Shown: positions 46,683-55,866, counted from the first letter of the stretch. The stretch: DNA of 64,000 bases from Granulosicoccus sp. (GCA_023300375.1 JALZWO010000059.1:1-64000); one strand, 5' to 3'. Made by a program: numbers and translations. Notes: generated by a model from the letters alone, not told the origin.

Positions 46683-48446
46683 GTGATATCCCTTGTTCCG
46701 CTGATAGAAGAGCAGATAGGTTTAAGCCTTGAGTCCCTGAAAGCTCAGGGCATTGTGCCTATGGATGTAAATCTGAAAATTAGCGTCACCCGAACTCGCG
46801 ATTCCAGCCACGGTGATTTCGCCACAAACGTTGCCATGCTGTTGGCAAAACCCTGTGGGCGAGCGCCACGCGATATCGCTACAGCGATCATTGAGGCCTT
46901 GCCAGGCTCAGACGCCATAAAAGAGGTGGCTATTGCAGGCCCTGGGTTTATCAATTTCTTTCAGGCAGATGACGCATCCTCTGCGGTCTTAGGTCGAGTG
47001 CTTGAGCAAGGCGAGGCATTCGGACGAAGTGATGTGGGGGCGGGAAAGCGCATACAGGTGGAGTATGTGTCGGCTAACCCGACGGGCCCCTTGCATGTTG
47101 GCCATGGCCGTGGTGCCGCCATGGGTGCCACAGTGTCTAATTTGTTATCAACGGTGGGTTTTGATGTAGAGCGTGAATACTATGTCAACGATGCAGGGCG
47201 GCAGATGGATATTCTGGCGACTAGTGTCTGGCTTCGATACCTTATTTTGTCTGGAGTAGATTTGACGTTTCCGTCCAATGGCTACCAAGGTGAATATATC
47301 ATCGCCATTTCCCAACGCTTGCTTGATGAGCATAAGGAGGCATTTAAGCATGACGTGGCTGCTGTTTTTGACGGTGTTGTTGACGACGAGCCTGCAGGTG
47401 GCGATAAAGAAAAGCACATTGATGATTTGATTGAGCGTGCGAAGCAGCTTTTAGGCGAGCCACACTATCGCGTAGTGTTCGATGCAGCGCTTGATTCCAT
47501 ACTTGGCGATATTAAGGACGATCTATCTGAATTTGGCGTCGATTACGATTGCTGGTTCAGCGAGCGTAGCCTCACCGACGATGTGCAATCGGTCGTCAAA
47601 CGCCTTGAAACGGCGGGCCATACGTATGTGAAAGAGGGTGTCACCTGGTTTAAGTCGTCTGAATTTGGTGATGAAAAGGACCGGCCTATTGTGCGCTCTA
47701 ATGGCTTGAGTACCTATTTCGCCTCTGACATCGCGTATATCGAAAACAAGATTCAGCGTGGCTATGACGAGGTGCTCTATTTGTTTGGAGCCGATCACCA
47801 TGGGTATACCGCGCGCATGCTGGCTGCTTGTGAGGCGCTAGGGCATCCTCGAGAAAAGCTACAATTTGTGCTCATTCAGTTTGCCAATCTATTTAGAAGC
47901 GGCGAACGTGTGCAGATGTCGACACGCTCTGGCTCGTTTGTCACTATTAGAGAGCTGCGCGATGAGGTCGGTAAAGACGCTGCGCGGTATTTTTACGTGA
48001 TGCGTAAATATTCTCAGCACATGGACTTTGACTTGGATTTGGCAAAATCCCAATCCAACGACAATCCGGTTTACTACGTGCAATATGCGCACGCGCGAAT
48101 TTGCAGTGTTATGCGTCAGCTTAAGCAGAAAGAACTTGAATTTGATCAGGCTGCAGGGCTGGCAGCACTGAGTCGGTTGAACGAACAAGCTGAAGCGGAT
48201 TTATTGACACTGCTGGCCACCTATCCTGAGCTATTGGTTCGCGCTGCACAGGCGCATGAGCCACATCAGCTCACAGGTTATTTGCGAGATCTCGCAAATG
48301 CGCTTCACAGCTACTACAATGCCCACAAAGTCTTAGTAGATGATGTTGAACTCCGGCACGCAAGAATCTGCTTGCTGCTTGGGGTCAAGCAAGTGCTTGT
48401 CAATGGTTTGTCTATTATTGGTGTCTCCAGTCCTGAGGTTATGTAG
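46683..48446 (+). CDS. argS: Arginine-tRNA ligase
   Basis: This class I synthetase charges tRNA-Arg. The 587-residue protein has the N-terminal additional domain, the HIGH motif as VEYVSANPTGPLHVGHGRGA, RQMDILATSVWLRYL, and the anticodon-binding domain with YVQYAHARICSVMRQ near the C-terminus. The KMSKS region is degenerate, seen as VQMSTRSGSF, as is normal in many ArgRS. It begins with GTG. Gene order priA-argS-SPOR is conserved in gammaproteobacteria. Confidence 0.95.
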   Translation: MISLVPLIEEQIGLSLESLKAQGIVPMDVNLKISVTRTRDSSHGDFATNVAMLLAKPCGRAPRDIATAIIEALPGSDAIKEVAIAGPGFINFFQADDASSAVLGRVLEQGEAFGRSDVGAGKRIQVEYVSANPTGPLHVGHGRGAAMGATVSNLLSTVGFDVEREYYVNDAGRQMDILATSVWLRYLILSGVDLTFPSNGYQGEYIIAISQRLLDEHKEAFKHDVAAVFDGVVDDEPAGGDKEKHIDDLIERAKQLLGEPHYRVVFDAALDSILGDIKDDLSEFGVDYDCWFSERSLTDDVQSVVKRLETAGHTYVKEGVTWFKSSEFGDEKDRPIVRSNGLSTYFASDIAYIENKIQRGYDEVLYLFGADHHGYTARMLAACEALGHPREKLQFVLIQFANLFRSGERVQMSTRSGSFVTIRELRDEVGKDAARYFYVMRKYSQHMDFDLDLAKSQSNDNPVYYVQYAHARICSVMRQLKQKELEFDQAAGLAALSRLNEQAEADLLTLLATYPELLVRAAQAHEPHQLTGYLRDLANALHSYYNAHKVLVDDVELRHARICLLLGVKQVLVNGLSIIGVSSPEVM

Positions 48447-48449
48447 CAC

Positions 48450-49310
48450 ATGGCAAAGCGAAAAACCGCATCAACAGCCTCTGAAAGTCGCCTGTTTGTA
48501 TTGGCGTTGGGATTGTTGGTGGGTTTTGTTATCGCATTTGTTCTGGTTTTGTCGCGCATGCCCGTCGATGGAATTATCAGTCAGTACAACAGTGGTACTG
48601 TAAAAGAGGCGGAAGTAGCTGCCATGAATTTCGACTACTACGCGGTACTTGAAGAGCAGAGAGCTGCGCGACGAAGCGTGGCGGTAGAGCCTCCTGTGAT
48701 CTTCATGGAACCGCCCAGAGACGTTCTGCCAAGCACTCAGCCGTTACCCGCTGAGCCACGTGCGCTTGAACAGGTGCAGCCGCCGGTGCAAGAGCAGCTA
48801 ACTGTTGCACCGGCGCCAATCCCTGCGCCCACAGTTGCGCCCGCACCAGTGCCTAAAGTAGAACCATCCGTTGAATTGCCGCGCATAGAGAGAGTGCCCG
48901 AGCAAATAACAGTACAGCCGCAAGTACAGCCGCAAATACAGCCGCAAATACAGCCACAAATACAGCCACAAATACAGCCACAAATACAGCCACAAATACA
49001 GCCACGGGTGCAGCCACGCGTGGTTCCACAACAGCCTCGGGTGCGTGAGATACTAGCGAGTGAAGGCGCGCAAGACACCTACTTCATTGAAACGGGCAAT
49101 TTCCCCAACAATGAGCGAGCTCTGCGAGAGCAGTCAACGCTTCGCGGTATTGGCCTCGACGCATTTATTGTTGTTCGCCAAGACAATTCGGGAGTCTTTG
49201 GTCATAGGGTTCGGATTGGACCGTTCCTAGAGCAATCTAGACTTGATGCAACGCGTAATGCTTTACGCTCCAGCGGTATCAAGCCAAAGCTTATCCGCGT
49301 AAAGCGTTAG
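48450..49310 (+). CDS. SPOR-domain (FtsN-like) cell-division protein with QPQI repeat
   Basis: The 286-residue bitopic protein has a short cytoplasmic tail, one membrane helix (about 15-38), a long periplasmic linker rich in Pro and Gln, and a C-terminal SPOR domain (about 207-280, starting DTYFIETGNFPNNERALREQ) that binds denuded glycan strands at the septum. The linker includes nine tandem four-residue units of the QPQI/QPQV/QPRV type. The place after argS matches ftsN-type genes of gammaproteobacteria, although hslV, the common next neighbour there, is not present. Confidence 0.85.
   Translation: MAKRKTASTASESRLFVLALGLLVGFVIAFVLVLSRMPVDGIISQYNSGTVKEAEVAAMNFDYYAVLEEQRAARRSVAVEPPVIFMEPPRDVLPSTQPLPAEPRALEQVQPPVQEQLTVAPAPIPAPTVAPAPVPKVEPSVELPRIERVPEQITVQPQVQPQIQPQIQPQIQPQIQPQIQPQIQPRVQPRVVPQQPRVREILASEGAQDTYFIETGNFPNNERALREQSTLRGIGLDAFIVVRQDNSGVFGHRVRIGPFLEQSRLDATRNALRSSGIKPKLIRVKR
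48915..49022 (+). repeat. 12-bp tandem repeat (9 units) inside the SPOR-protein gene
   Basis: Nine in-frame units of CAGCCRCAAATA type encode Gln-Pro-Gln-Ile. The first three use CCG for Pro, the next four are identical with CCA, and the last two end in CGGGTG or CGCGTG (Arg-Val). The array is in frame, so unit gain or loss only changes linker length. Confidence 0.95.
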
Positions 49311-49511
49311 TCCGTCTGGCCAACGATTGCACTGTTCGCTCCTGAGTAGGGTTGCACGACGTGGATCTTGGCTTCCCTCATCTGGTTGTTTTTCCTATTT
49401 CCCTGTTCAGTATTTGTACAGGTGTGATCGTCCAATATACGTCCTAAGAGTCTTGCACTAGTGAGCAGATTCTTTGGCTCAATGAGGAGCCATTTGACAG
49501 ATCCATAGTCC

Positions 49512-49518
49512 AAGGAGG
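49512..49518 (+). promoter_or_regulatory. Near-perfect Shine-Dalgarno for the transposase gene
   Basis: AAGGAGG lies seven bases before the ATG at 49526, an unusually strong site for a transposase gene. Confidence 0.8.
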
Positions 49519-49525
49519 GACTTCT

Positions 49526-50239
49526 ATGTCAACTGTGACGGCAAAAGGATATGCCAGAGTGGCCCATGGTCATGTCTGGCACATCACTCAACGATGCGAC
49601 AAAAACGAGTTCTTGTTAAGCGAAGAACCAGAGCGTCGTCGATGGCTGTACTGGCTATATCAAGCGAAGCGTCGCTATGGGCTGAGTGTTCTTAACTATG
49701 TGGTGACATCCAATCATGTGCATTTGCTAGTGCACGATGATGGTGGTGAGCACTACAAACAGGCCATGAAAATGATAAACGCTAAAACACAAGGCGAATT
49801 CAATCGTCGACAAGGAAGGCGAGAGCCTTTTTGGGCAGCAGAATTTCAGAGTACCGCAATCCAGACTGACGCTCATCTAGCCCGTTGTGTGACGTATATG
49901 GATTTGAATATGGTTCGCGCCGGCGTCGTTGATCATCCAGAGAAGTGGCGTTGCGGTGGATACTATGAATCCATGAATCCCCCCACTAGAGGTGCACGCC
50001 TTGATCGTGTGAAGTTGCGTCAGTTATTACAATTTGACACAGAAAAAGCACTGCAGGATGCAAGAGATCGCTGGATAGTTGAAAAGGCAGATGTGCCTTC
50101 TAAGACTCGAGAAACCTATTGGAGTGACAGTATTGCCGTGGGTGATCTTGCGTTTGCGTTGCACATGAAACGTGCGCTGGCGTTCACACATCCGGGTCGC
50201 CGTGCACAACGTGAGCGTGGGTGTTTTGCGGTTCGCTAG
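49526..50239 (+). CDS. REP-associated tyrosine transposase-like protein (Y1_Tnp)
   Basis: The 237-residue protein belongs to the single-strand HUH transposase family (IS200/IS605-like, RAYT branch). It shows HGHVWHITQRCDKNEFLL at the start, the HUH motif in VTSNHVHLLVHDD, and a Tyr-containing helix near RCVTYMDLNMVRAGVV. Such proteins usually stand alone and process REP hairpins rather than move as an IS. No flanking IS ends were found; short hairpins lie 34 bp upstream (TGGCTC/GAGCCA) and at its stop codon (near-palindrome around AGGATCCT). It marks the left edge of an accessory patch beside the Septu remnant. Confidence 0.88.
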   Translation: MSTVTAKGYARVAHGHVWHITQRCDKNEFLLSEEPERRRWLYWLYQAKRRYGLSVLNYVVTSNHVHLLVHDDGGEHYKQAMKMINAKTQGEFNRRQGRREPFWAAEFQSTAIQTDAHLARCVTYMDLNMVRAGVVDHPEKWRCGGYYESMNPPTRGARLDRVKLRQLLQFDTEKALQDARDRWIVEKADVPSKTRETYWSDSIAVGDLAFALHMKRALAFTHPGRRAQRERGCFAVR

Positions 50240-50511
50240 AGGATCCTTCTAGGATGGTGATTGTGGCAAGAGGGTGAAAATTCAGGTCAGGTTTTTGTGT
50301 CCGTCCAAGTGAGCTGATGTTTTGTGTTCTGAGGTTTGCTTCTACATCCGCCTAGGCTGCCAAATTCGAGGGGCTGATTGGATTCATCCCCTGTCGATCC
50401 AGAACCAATCACTCATACCTAGGTTTGGTGAAATTGATCACGTACTGTGCTGACAGAAACTGCACGCAGCTTGTGTGCTACTCAAATACTGAGATCTGCA
50501 AAATCAATTTG
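50240..50511. other. 272-bp gap between transposase and PtuA remnant
   Basis: No gene is seen. It contains a near-palindrome at the left end, and AGGGG/CCCCT around a 14-nt loop near 50370-50393. Both are weak. The ORF-track extension from 50425 looks like spurious read-in to the ATPase. Confidence 0.4.
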
Positions 50512-51149
50512 ATGAAACTTGAGAATCTGAACATAAAGGATTATCGCGGCATTGAAGAGCTGGATATCAATTTCCATCCGAATGTTACGGTTGTTGTCGG
50601 GAGAAATGGTTCAGGTAAGTCAACTATTTTGGATGCGATTGCAGCAATGCTGCGACAATTGCTTGTGCATTGGTCGACTGAAAAAGGTAGCCCTCATTTC
50701 GTGAGAAAGGAAATTCCTCAAGACGATATCCGAGTGGGTTGCGAAGTATGTAGTTTGTATTTGGAGTACAGAACAAGTGAAAATTCAGATGAAAAATCTC
50801 AGGGTCTAGAGCTTAAACGTAACAAGGTCGGTAAAGCCCCAACAATTAAAACGCTAGCTGAATTGGTAAATAGAGTACAAGAATTAGTTTATGTAGAACC
50901 TGAGAAAGCGCTTTTTGTTTATTACCATCAAGATCGAGGGTTTAGTGGGAGCAGAGCAGAATCAAAAGACGTATTCAATGTTACTGCTCTGAAAGAGGCT
51001 TCTCTTCAAGTTGACCTTAAATCTATCAACGATTTGATAAGAATGAAGCAGATCGACTCCTAGAGCAAATAAAGAAACAAGTCGAAGGACAAGGTCCAGA
51101 TTTAATTGTTTTGAAAAAGCGACTGAATAAGTTCGAGTTGGGTACGTGA
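50512..51149 (+). pseudogene. Decayed PtuA-like (Septu) ATPase, internally deleted
   Basis: The fragment starts MKLENLNIKDYRGIEELDIN and has Walker A VVGRNGSGKSTILDAI, the N-terminal half of an SMC/RecF-type AAA ATPase as in PtuA of Septu. After about 183 codons it stops (TAG at 51061-51063) with no ABC signature or Walker B. In the next frame, RLLEQIKKQVEGQGPDLI followed by LKKRLNKFELGT then TGA reads like the tail of such ATPases, so a large internal deletion with a frame change near 51035 is the likely cause. The ORF-track start at 50425 is a TTG outside the family match. It is directly followed by a PtuB-like HNH gene. Confidence 0.65.
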
Positions 51150-51183
51150 AGGGGCTCGCAAAACTGAGCTACCCCGTGAGTTA

Positions 51184-51846
51184 GTGAGCTGGTTGCAGCA
51201 AGCAAACGAGAACTGGGAACCTAGCTATTCTGATCTGCGCGGAGACGAGCGTCAGGCTGTCGTCAAAAGTCTCAAAAGTCTCAAAAGTCTCAAAAGTCTC
51301 AAAAGTCTCAAAAGTCTCAAAAGTCTCAAAAGTCTCAAAAGTGAGCAGAGAGGGTTGTGCGTTTACTGCGGCAGGCAATTGGATTTTACGAGACCCGGAA
51401 ATTCATTCCATATCGAGCATTTTCGGCCACAGCAAGGTCCGAATGGTCGGCCAGATCTGCAGCTTGATTACAACAATTTGTTTCTCAGTTGCGGGCAGCA
51501 AGACAACCACAAACACAAACACAGGTCACAAATTTGCGGGACTAAGAAAGATGATTGGTTCGACGAAAGTCGATATGTTGCACCTGCTTATCCTGCGTGT
51601 ACAAAACGCTTTAAGTTTAGATTGAGTGGTCCTGTTGAACCCAAATCGACTAATGATATTGCCGCAGGCAAGATGATTGAGCGATTAGGCCTTAACCATC
51701 CAGAATTAATAGTCGATAGAAGGGATACTCTCGTCACATTGGATAATGGTGAAGGCGATGCCGACGACTTCTATGACGAAAAGCATCAATTGGCGGACAA
51801 CTTTGCGCATGTGGCTTTTCAACACATGAATCGTGAAATTCCTTAG
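51184..51846 (+). CDS. PtuB-like HNH endonuclease (TIGR02646-type) with KSL expansion, probably 5'-disrupted
   Basis: The 220-residue reading frame has the HNH-type core QRGLCVYCGRQLDF, SFHIEHFRPQQ, DYNNLFLSCGQQ and ICGTKKDDWFD, as in PtuB of Septu and retron-linked effectors. Residues before the GTG (KTELPRELVSWLQQ) also look homologous, yet no start codon lies in that frame. A GTG at 51146 that overlaps the ptuA stop would give MKGLAKTELPRELV if one A were added in the AAAA run at 51160-51163, so a one-base deletion probably broke the start. Residues 28-54 are eight Lys-Ser-Leu repeats plus a partial. The nuclease core residues look intact. The C-terminus may be shortened. Confidence 0.7.
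   Translation: MSWLQQANENWEPSYSDLRGDERQAVVKSLKSLKSLKSLKSLKSLKSLKSLKSEQRGLCVYCGRQLDFTRPGNSFHIEHFRPQQGPNGRPDLQLDYNNLFLSCGQQDNHKHKHRSQICGTKKDDWFDESRYVAPAYPACTKRFKFRLSGPVEPKSTNDIAAGKMIERLGLNHPELIVDRRDTLVTLDNGEGDADDFYDEKHQLADNFAHVAFQHMNREIP
51265..51342 (+). repeat. 9-bp minisatellite in the ptuB-like gene
   Basis: Eight exact copies of AAAAGTCTC and a ninth partial (AAAAGT) run in frame, encoding Lys-Ser-Leu. The identity of all copies implies recent expansion by replication slippage. Length change keeps the frame. Confidence 0.97.
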
Positions 51847-51924
51847 CATATTCCCAAACCAGATCTACCGAGCCTCCGTGCAAGTACAATACACTCACTA
51901 AGTGCTATTACTCATCGGAACCCT

Positions 51925-54900
51925 ATGACCGCCCAGGCTGGCAGTGAGCAGGATAAGAACGGCCCATCTGCAAAGTCGCTTCATCGTTTGATCGATGATT
52001 GTCTGCAGCTTGATCAACCCAAACTGCGGCGGCGTGTAAAGTCGCTGGCGGGTAAGGCTGTTGATGACGAAAAACTGAAAGGTTTTGTGCAGCAAGTTGA
52101 GAGCTCACGAGCCAAACGTGCTCAGCGTTTACAAAACGTGCCCAAGCCAGAGTATCCGGCAGAGCTGCCAGTGGTTGCGCAGCGTGATGAAATCCTAGCC
52201 GCTATCAAGGCGCATCAGGTCGTCATTCTGTGTGGTGAAACCGGTTCAGGCAAAACTACACAGTTACCGAAAATTTGTCTGGATGCCGGGCGCGGTGTGG
52301 CAGGGCTTATAGGGCACACTCAGCCTCGACGTATAGCGGCACGTAGTGTCGCTGCACGTATTGCCAGTGAGCTCAACACCGCCATTGGTGAGGCGGTGGG
52401 TTTTAAGATTCGATTTAGTGATCAGGTTAGTGATCGTAGCTACATCAAGCTAATGACCGACGGCATATTGCTCGCTGAAATCCAGAACGATCCATGGCTC
52501 AACCAGTACGATACGTTGATTATTGACGAGGCCCATGAGCGTTCTCTGAATATAGATTTTCTTCTGGGCTATTTGAAGAACCTTCTGGCCAAGCGACGGG
52601 ATCTGAAACTGATCATAACGTCAGCCACCATCGACCCCGAACGCTTTGCTGAGCATTTTGACGGTGCGCCCATCATCACCGCTGAAGGTCGCACTTATCC
52701 AGTGGAGCTTCGTTACGTGCCACCTGAAGCCGCTGAAGATGCCAATGGTGATTCGCTCGACGACATCGATATGCCAACGGCCATCGTGCAAGCCTGTGAA
52801 ACCTTGTTAACAGAACGCCAGCATGACATTCTGGTGTTTATGGCAGGTGAGCGTGATATTCGCGAGTTGGCAGATCTTCTAAGTAAGCAAACAACCCATA
52901 ACCGCACCTTTCGTGGCGTGGAAATCCTGCCACTATTTTCTCGGTTATCCAACGCCGAACAGAATCGTATTTTTGCCAAACACACCACGCCGCGTATTGT
53001 GCTGGCGACTAATGTGGCTGAGACCTCACTGACGGTACCAGGAATTCGTGCCGTTATTGACCCGGGCTATGCACGCGTATCTCGCTATAGCGTGCGTAGT
53101 AAAGTGCAACGATTGCCTATCGAGAAAGTCTCGCAAGCTTCGGCTAATCAGCGCATGGGGCGCTGTGGACGTGAAGCTCCGGGGGTGTGCATTCGCTTGT
53201 ATTCAGAGGAAGACTTCGATACGCGCGCAGAATTCACTGAACCAGAAATACTACGAACAAACCTATCAGCCGTTATTCTGCAGATGGCTTCTATGAAGCT
53301 TGGCAACATAGACGACTTTCCGTTTGTTGAAGCTCCAGACGATAGATATATCAATGATGGCTATCGTACCTTGCAAGAGCTGGCGGCTTTAGATGATCTA
53401 CGTCAACTGACAACGCTGGGCCGTCGCCTTGCGCGCCTGCCTATCGATCCACGCCTTGGTCGAATGTTGTTAGCAGCCGCTGATGAAGGTTGTGTAAACG
53501 ATGTGCTGACGATCGTCAGTGCCTTATCGGTACAAGACCCACGTGAGCGTCCATTCGATAAACGCCAGGCCGCTGATGAAATGCACAGCGATTTTAATCA
53601 TGAATCATCAGATTTCATGGCTTGGTTAAATTTATGGAATTTTGTTACGGTGCAAAAAGAGGATTTGTCTAATTCGCAGTTCCGCAAAATGTGTCGTCAA
53701 CGTTTTCTATCGGCGCTGCGGATTATTGAATGGATGGACGTACGGCGTCAGTTGCAACGCGTGTGCAAGGATCTGGACTTGCCCATCAGTTCAACTGAAG
53801 CAAAACCTGACAATGTTCATCGTGCGTTGCTAGCGGGTTTGCTGGCCAATGTGGCTGTGCGTACTGAGAAAAAAGGTTATCTAGGAACACGCAACCGTCA
53901 CCTCGATATCTTTCCGGGTTCAGGTTTGTTTAAAAAAGGTCCGAAGTGGATGATGGCTGCAGAGGTTGCCGAAACATCCAAACTTTATGCGCGTCAGGTT
54001 GCTGCAATAAACCCCGACTGGATAGAAGCACTTGCAGAGCATTTGCTGCACTACAGCTATCGGGATGCGCACTGGCAACGCAAAAAAGGCACTGTAGGCG
54101 CATGGGCACAGTCCACTTTGTACGGACTCATTATTAATCCCAAAAAGGGTGTGGATTACAGCCGCATCAATCCAGCCGAATCTCGGCAAATATTCATTCG
54201 TGAAGCACTAGTTAATGGCGAGCTGATAACACGGGGTGAGTTTCATCGCTATAACCAAAACTTGCTAGAAGAGGTGACAACGCTTGAAGAGAAATCCAGA
54301 CGACGCGATATCGTTGTGGACCCGGAAGAGCTTGTGCGCTTTTATGACACGTTGATCCCTGACGATGTGTGTACAACCGGTACTTTTGAAAAATGGCGCA
54401 AAGGCTATGAAGTGTCCAGCCCGCGCGGCTTGTATTTTGTGCGAGAGCAACTTATTGCAAACGATGGGGTTGATGTAACCGCACGTGACTACCCTGATCA
54501 GATAGAAATGCAAGGTATGGTTTTGCCTTTGCGATATCACTTTGCACCGGGTGAGGATGATGACGGTGTGACGCTTGTTTGCCCTGTTGAAGTTCTGAAC
54601 AGGGTTTCGGTGGCGCGATGTGAGTGGTTGGTGCCTGGCATGCTCAATGAAAAAATCACATTGCTCATCAAATCCTTACCCAAAACCTTGCGCAGAAATT
54701 TTGTACCCGCCCCAGATTTTGCGAGCGCGGCCGCAGAGAGTATGCAACCCGATAACGGTTCACTGCTTGGTGCATTGTCCAGAGAACTGCAAAGGATGAC
54801 AGGCGTCGCTGTGACTAGAGACGACTGGGATTCCAGTAATTTGCCGGTGCACCTAAAAATGCGGTTTAGTGTTGTGGGCAATGAGGGCACAGAACTTAAA

Positions 54901-55866
54901 AGTGGCCGAGATCTGGAATTATTACAGGCTAATTACGTGGGAGAGGTCGAAGAGACTCTCCTAAAATTTAGCGACAACAGTATTGAGCGTGACAGTGTCA
55001 CAGACTGGAACTTTGGTGATTTGCCAGAAACCGTGGACATTGAAAAAAGTGGTATGACAATGTTGGGCTATCCAGCACTGCAGGCCAATGCCGGGGGTGT
55101 TGGTATCAAATTGTTCGCCAGTCAAAGTGCTGCCCAGTCTTCAATGCCCGCTGGGCTACGCGCCCTGTATCGTCGGGTGCTCAAGGATGAAATGAAATAC
55201 TTGCAGCGCAAACTGCCGAACATCAATGTGCTGAGTTTGCGATTCACACCGTTTGGCAACAAACAAACGTTGATAGATGACATTCTGAATGCCGCTATCG
55301 ATGAAACCTTTATTCTCGGGCATGAGCTGCCTCGTACACGTGATAGCTTCATGAGGCTGTTGCACGCGAATCGTTCAAACCTTGTTGCAGTGGCAGGCGC
55401 ATTCTGCGACACAGTGGGTCAGGTGTTCGAGCAACATCGACAAGTTGCCAAGCGTCTGGAAGGCTCAATATCTCTCAGTTGGATTGAACCCGCAGGTGAT
55501 ATCAAAGATCAGGTTGCTGAACTGATATTCCCGGGCTTTGTAAGTGCAACAGGGCAGAAACGTCTGTCCAGAGTGCCTATTTACTTTCAGGCAATGGATA
55601 AGCGTTTGGACTCAATAGATCAAGCGCCTGATAAGGACCGACGTCGCCGTGCTGAGTTCTTGCCGATTTGGGAGCGTTTTAAGGCGCTACCGAATGATAA
55701 AAATGACGATCCTGCCTACAGAGTGGCTCATCAGGCCTTGCGCTGGTCATTTGAGGAGCTGCGCGTATCGTTATTTGCACAAGACTTGGGAACTCGTGAA
55801 AAGGTCTCGGTATCAAAGTTAGAGAATAGAGTGCAAGAGCTGGCGCAGTGGCTGCCAAAATTATGA
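51925..55866 (+). CDS. hrpA: DEAH-box ATP-dependent RNA helicase HrpA
   Basis: The 1313-residue helicase is full length for HrpA. Motif I is LCGETGSGKTTQLPKI, motif Ia TQPRRIAARSVAARIA, motif II DTLIIDEAHERSLN, motif III ITSATIDPERFA, motif V VLATNVAETSLTVPGIR and motif VI ASANQRMGRCGREAPG. Helicase-associated domains, the OB-fold and the long C-terminal DUF3418 region follow. HrpA acts on mRNA and stalled ribosomes. It starts at ATG 51925, about 80 bp beyond the defence remnant, so the patch has been inserted just upstream of this core gene. Confidence 0.96.
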   Translation: MTAQAGSEQDKNGPSAKSLHRLIDDCLQLDQPKLRRRVKSLAGKAVDDEKLKGFVQQVESSRAKRAQRLQNVPKPEYPAELPVVAQRDEILAAIKAHQVVILCGETGSGKTTQLPKICLDAGRGVAGLIGHTQPRRIAARSVAARIASELNTAIGEAVGFKIRFSDQVSDRSYIKLMTDGILLAEIQNDPWLNQYDTLIIDEAHERSLNIDFLLGYLKNLLAKRRDLKLIITSATIDPERFAEHFDGAPIITAEGRTYPVELRYVPPEAAEDANGDSLDDIDMPTAIVQACETLLTERQHDILVFMAGERDIRELADLLSKQTTHNRTFRGVEILPLFSRLSNAEQNRIFAKHTTPRIVLATNVAETSLTVPGIRAVIDPGYARVSRYSVRSKVQRLPIEKVSQASANQRMGRCGREAPGVCIRLYSEEDFDTRAEFTEPEILRTNLSAVILQMASMKLGNIDDFPFVEAPDDRYINDGYRTLQELAALDDLRQLTTLGRRLARLPIDPRLGRMLLAAADEGCVNDVLTIVSALSVQDPRERPFDKRQAADEMHSDFNHESSDFMAWLNLWNFVTVQKEDLSNSQFRKMCRQRFLSALRIIEWMDVRRQLQRVCKDLDLPISSTEAKPDNVHRALLAGLLANVAVRTEKKGYLGTRNRHLDIFPGSGLFKKGPKWMMAAEVAETSKLYARQVAAINPDWIEALAEHLLHYSYRDAHWQRKKGTVGAWAQSTLYGLIINPKKGVDYSRINPAESRQIFIREALVNGELITRGEFHRYNQNLLEEVTTLEEKSRRRDIVVDPEELVRFYDTLIPDDVCTTGTFEKWRKGYEVSSPRGLYFVREQLIANDGVDVTARDYPDQIEMQGMVLPLRYHFAPGEDDDGVTLVCPVEVLNRVSVARCEWLVPGMLNEKITLLIKSLPKTLRRNFVPAPDFASAAAESMQPDNGSLLGALSRELQRMTGVAVTRDDWDSSNLPVHLKMRFSVVGNEGTELKSGRDLELLQANYVGEVEETLLKFSDNSIERDSVTDWNFGDLPETVDIEKSGMTMLGYPALQANAGGVGIKLFASQSAAQSSMPAGLRALYRRVLKDEMKYLQRKLPNINVLSLRFTPFGNKQTLIDDILNAAIDETFILGHELPRTRDSFMRLLHANRSNLVAVAGAFCDTVGQVFEQHRQVAKRLEGSISLSWIEPAGDIKDQVAELIFPGFVSATGQKRLSRVPIYFQAMDKRLDSIDQAPDKDRRRRAEFLPIWERFKALPNDKNDDPAYRVAHQALRWSFEELRVSLFAQDLGTREKVSVSKLENRVQELAQWLPKL

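Noticed and set aside
48737-49078. Minus-strand ORF with Cys-Gly-Cys-Ile repeats
   Set aside because: It is the reverse shadow of the QPQI array in the SPOR gene and has no start region or homology.
51265-51342. CRISPR array
   Set aside because: The repeats are 9 bp with no spacers between them.
51181-51378. Minus-strand ORF with Phe-Glu-Thr repeats
   Set aside because: It is the reverse shadow of the AAAAGTCTC array inside the ptuB-like gene; the plus-strand HNH core is clearly the coding strand.
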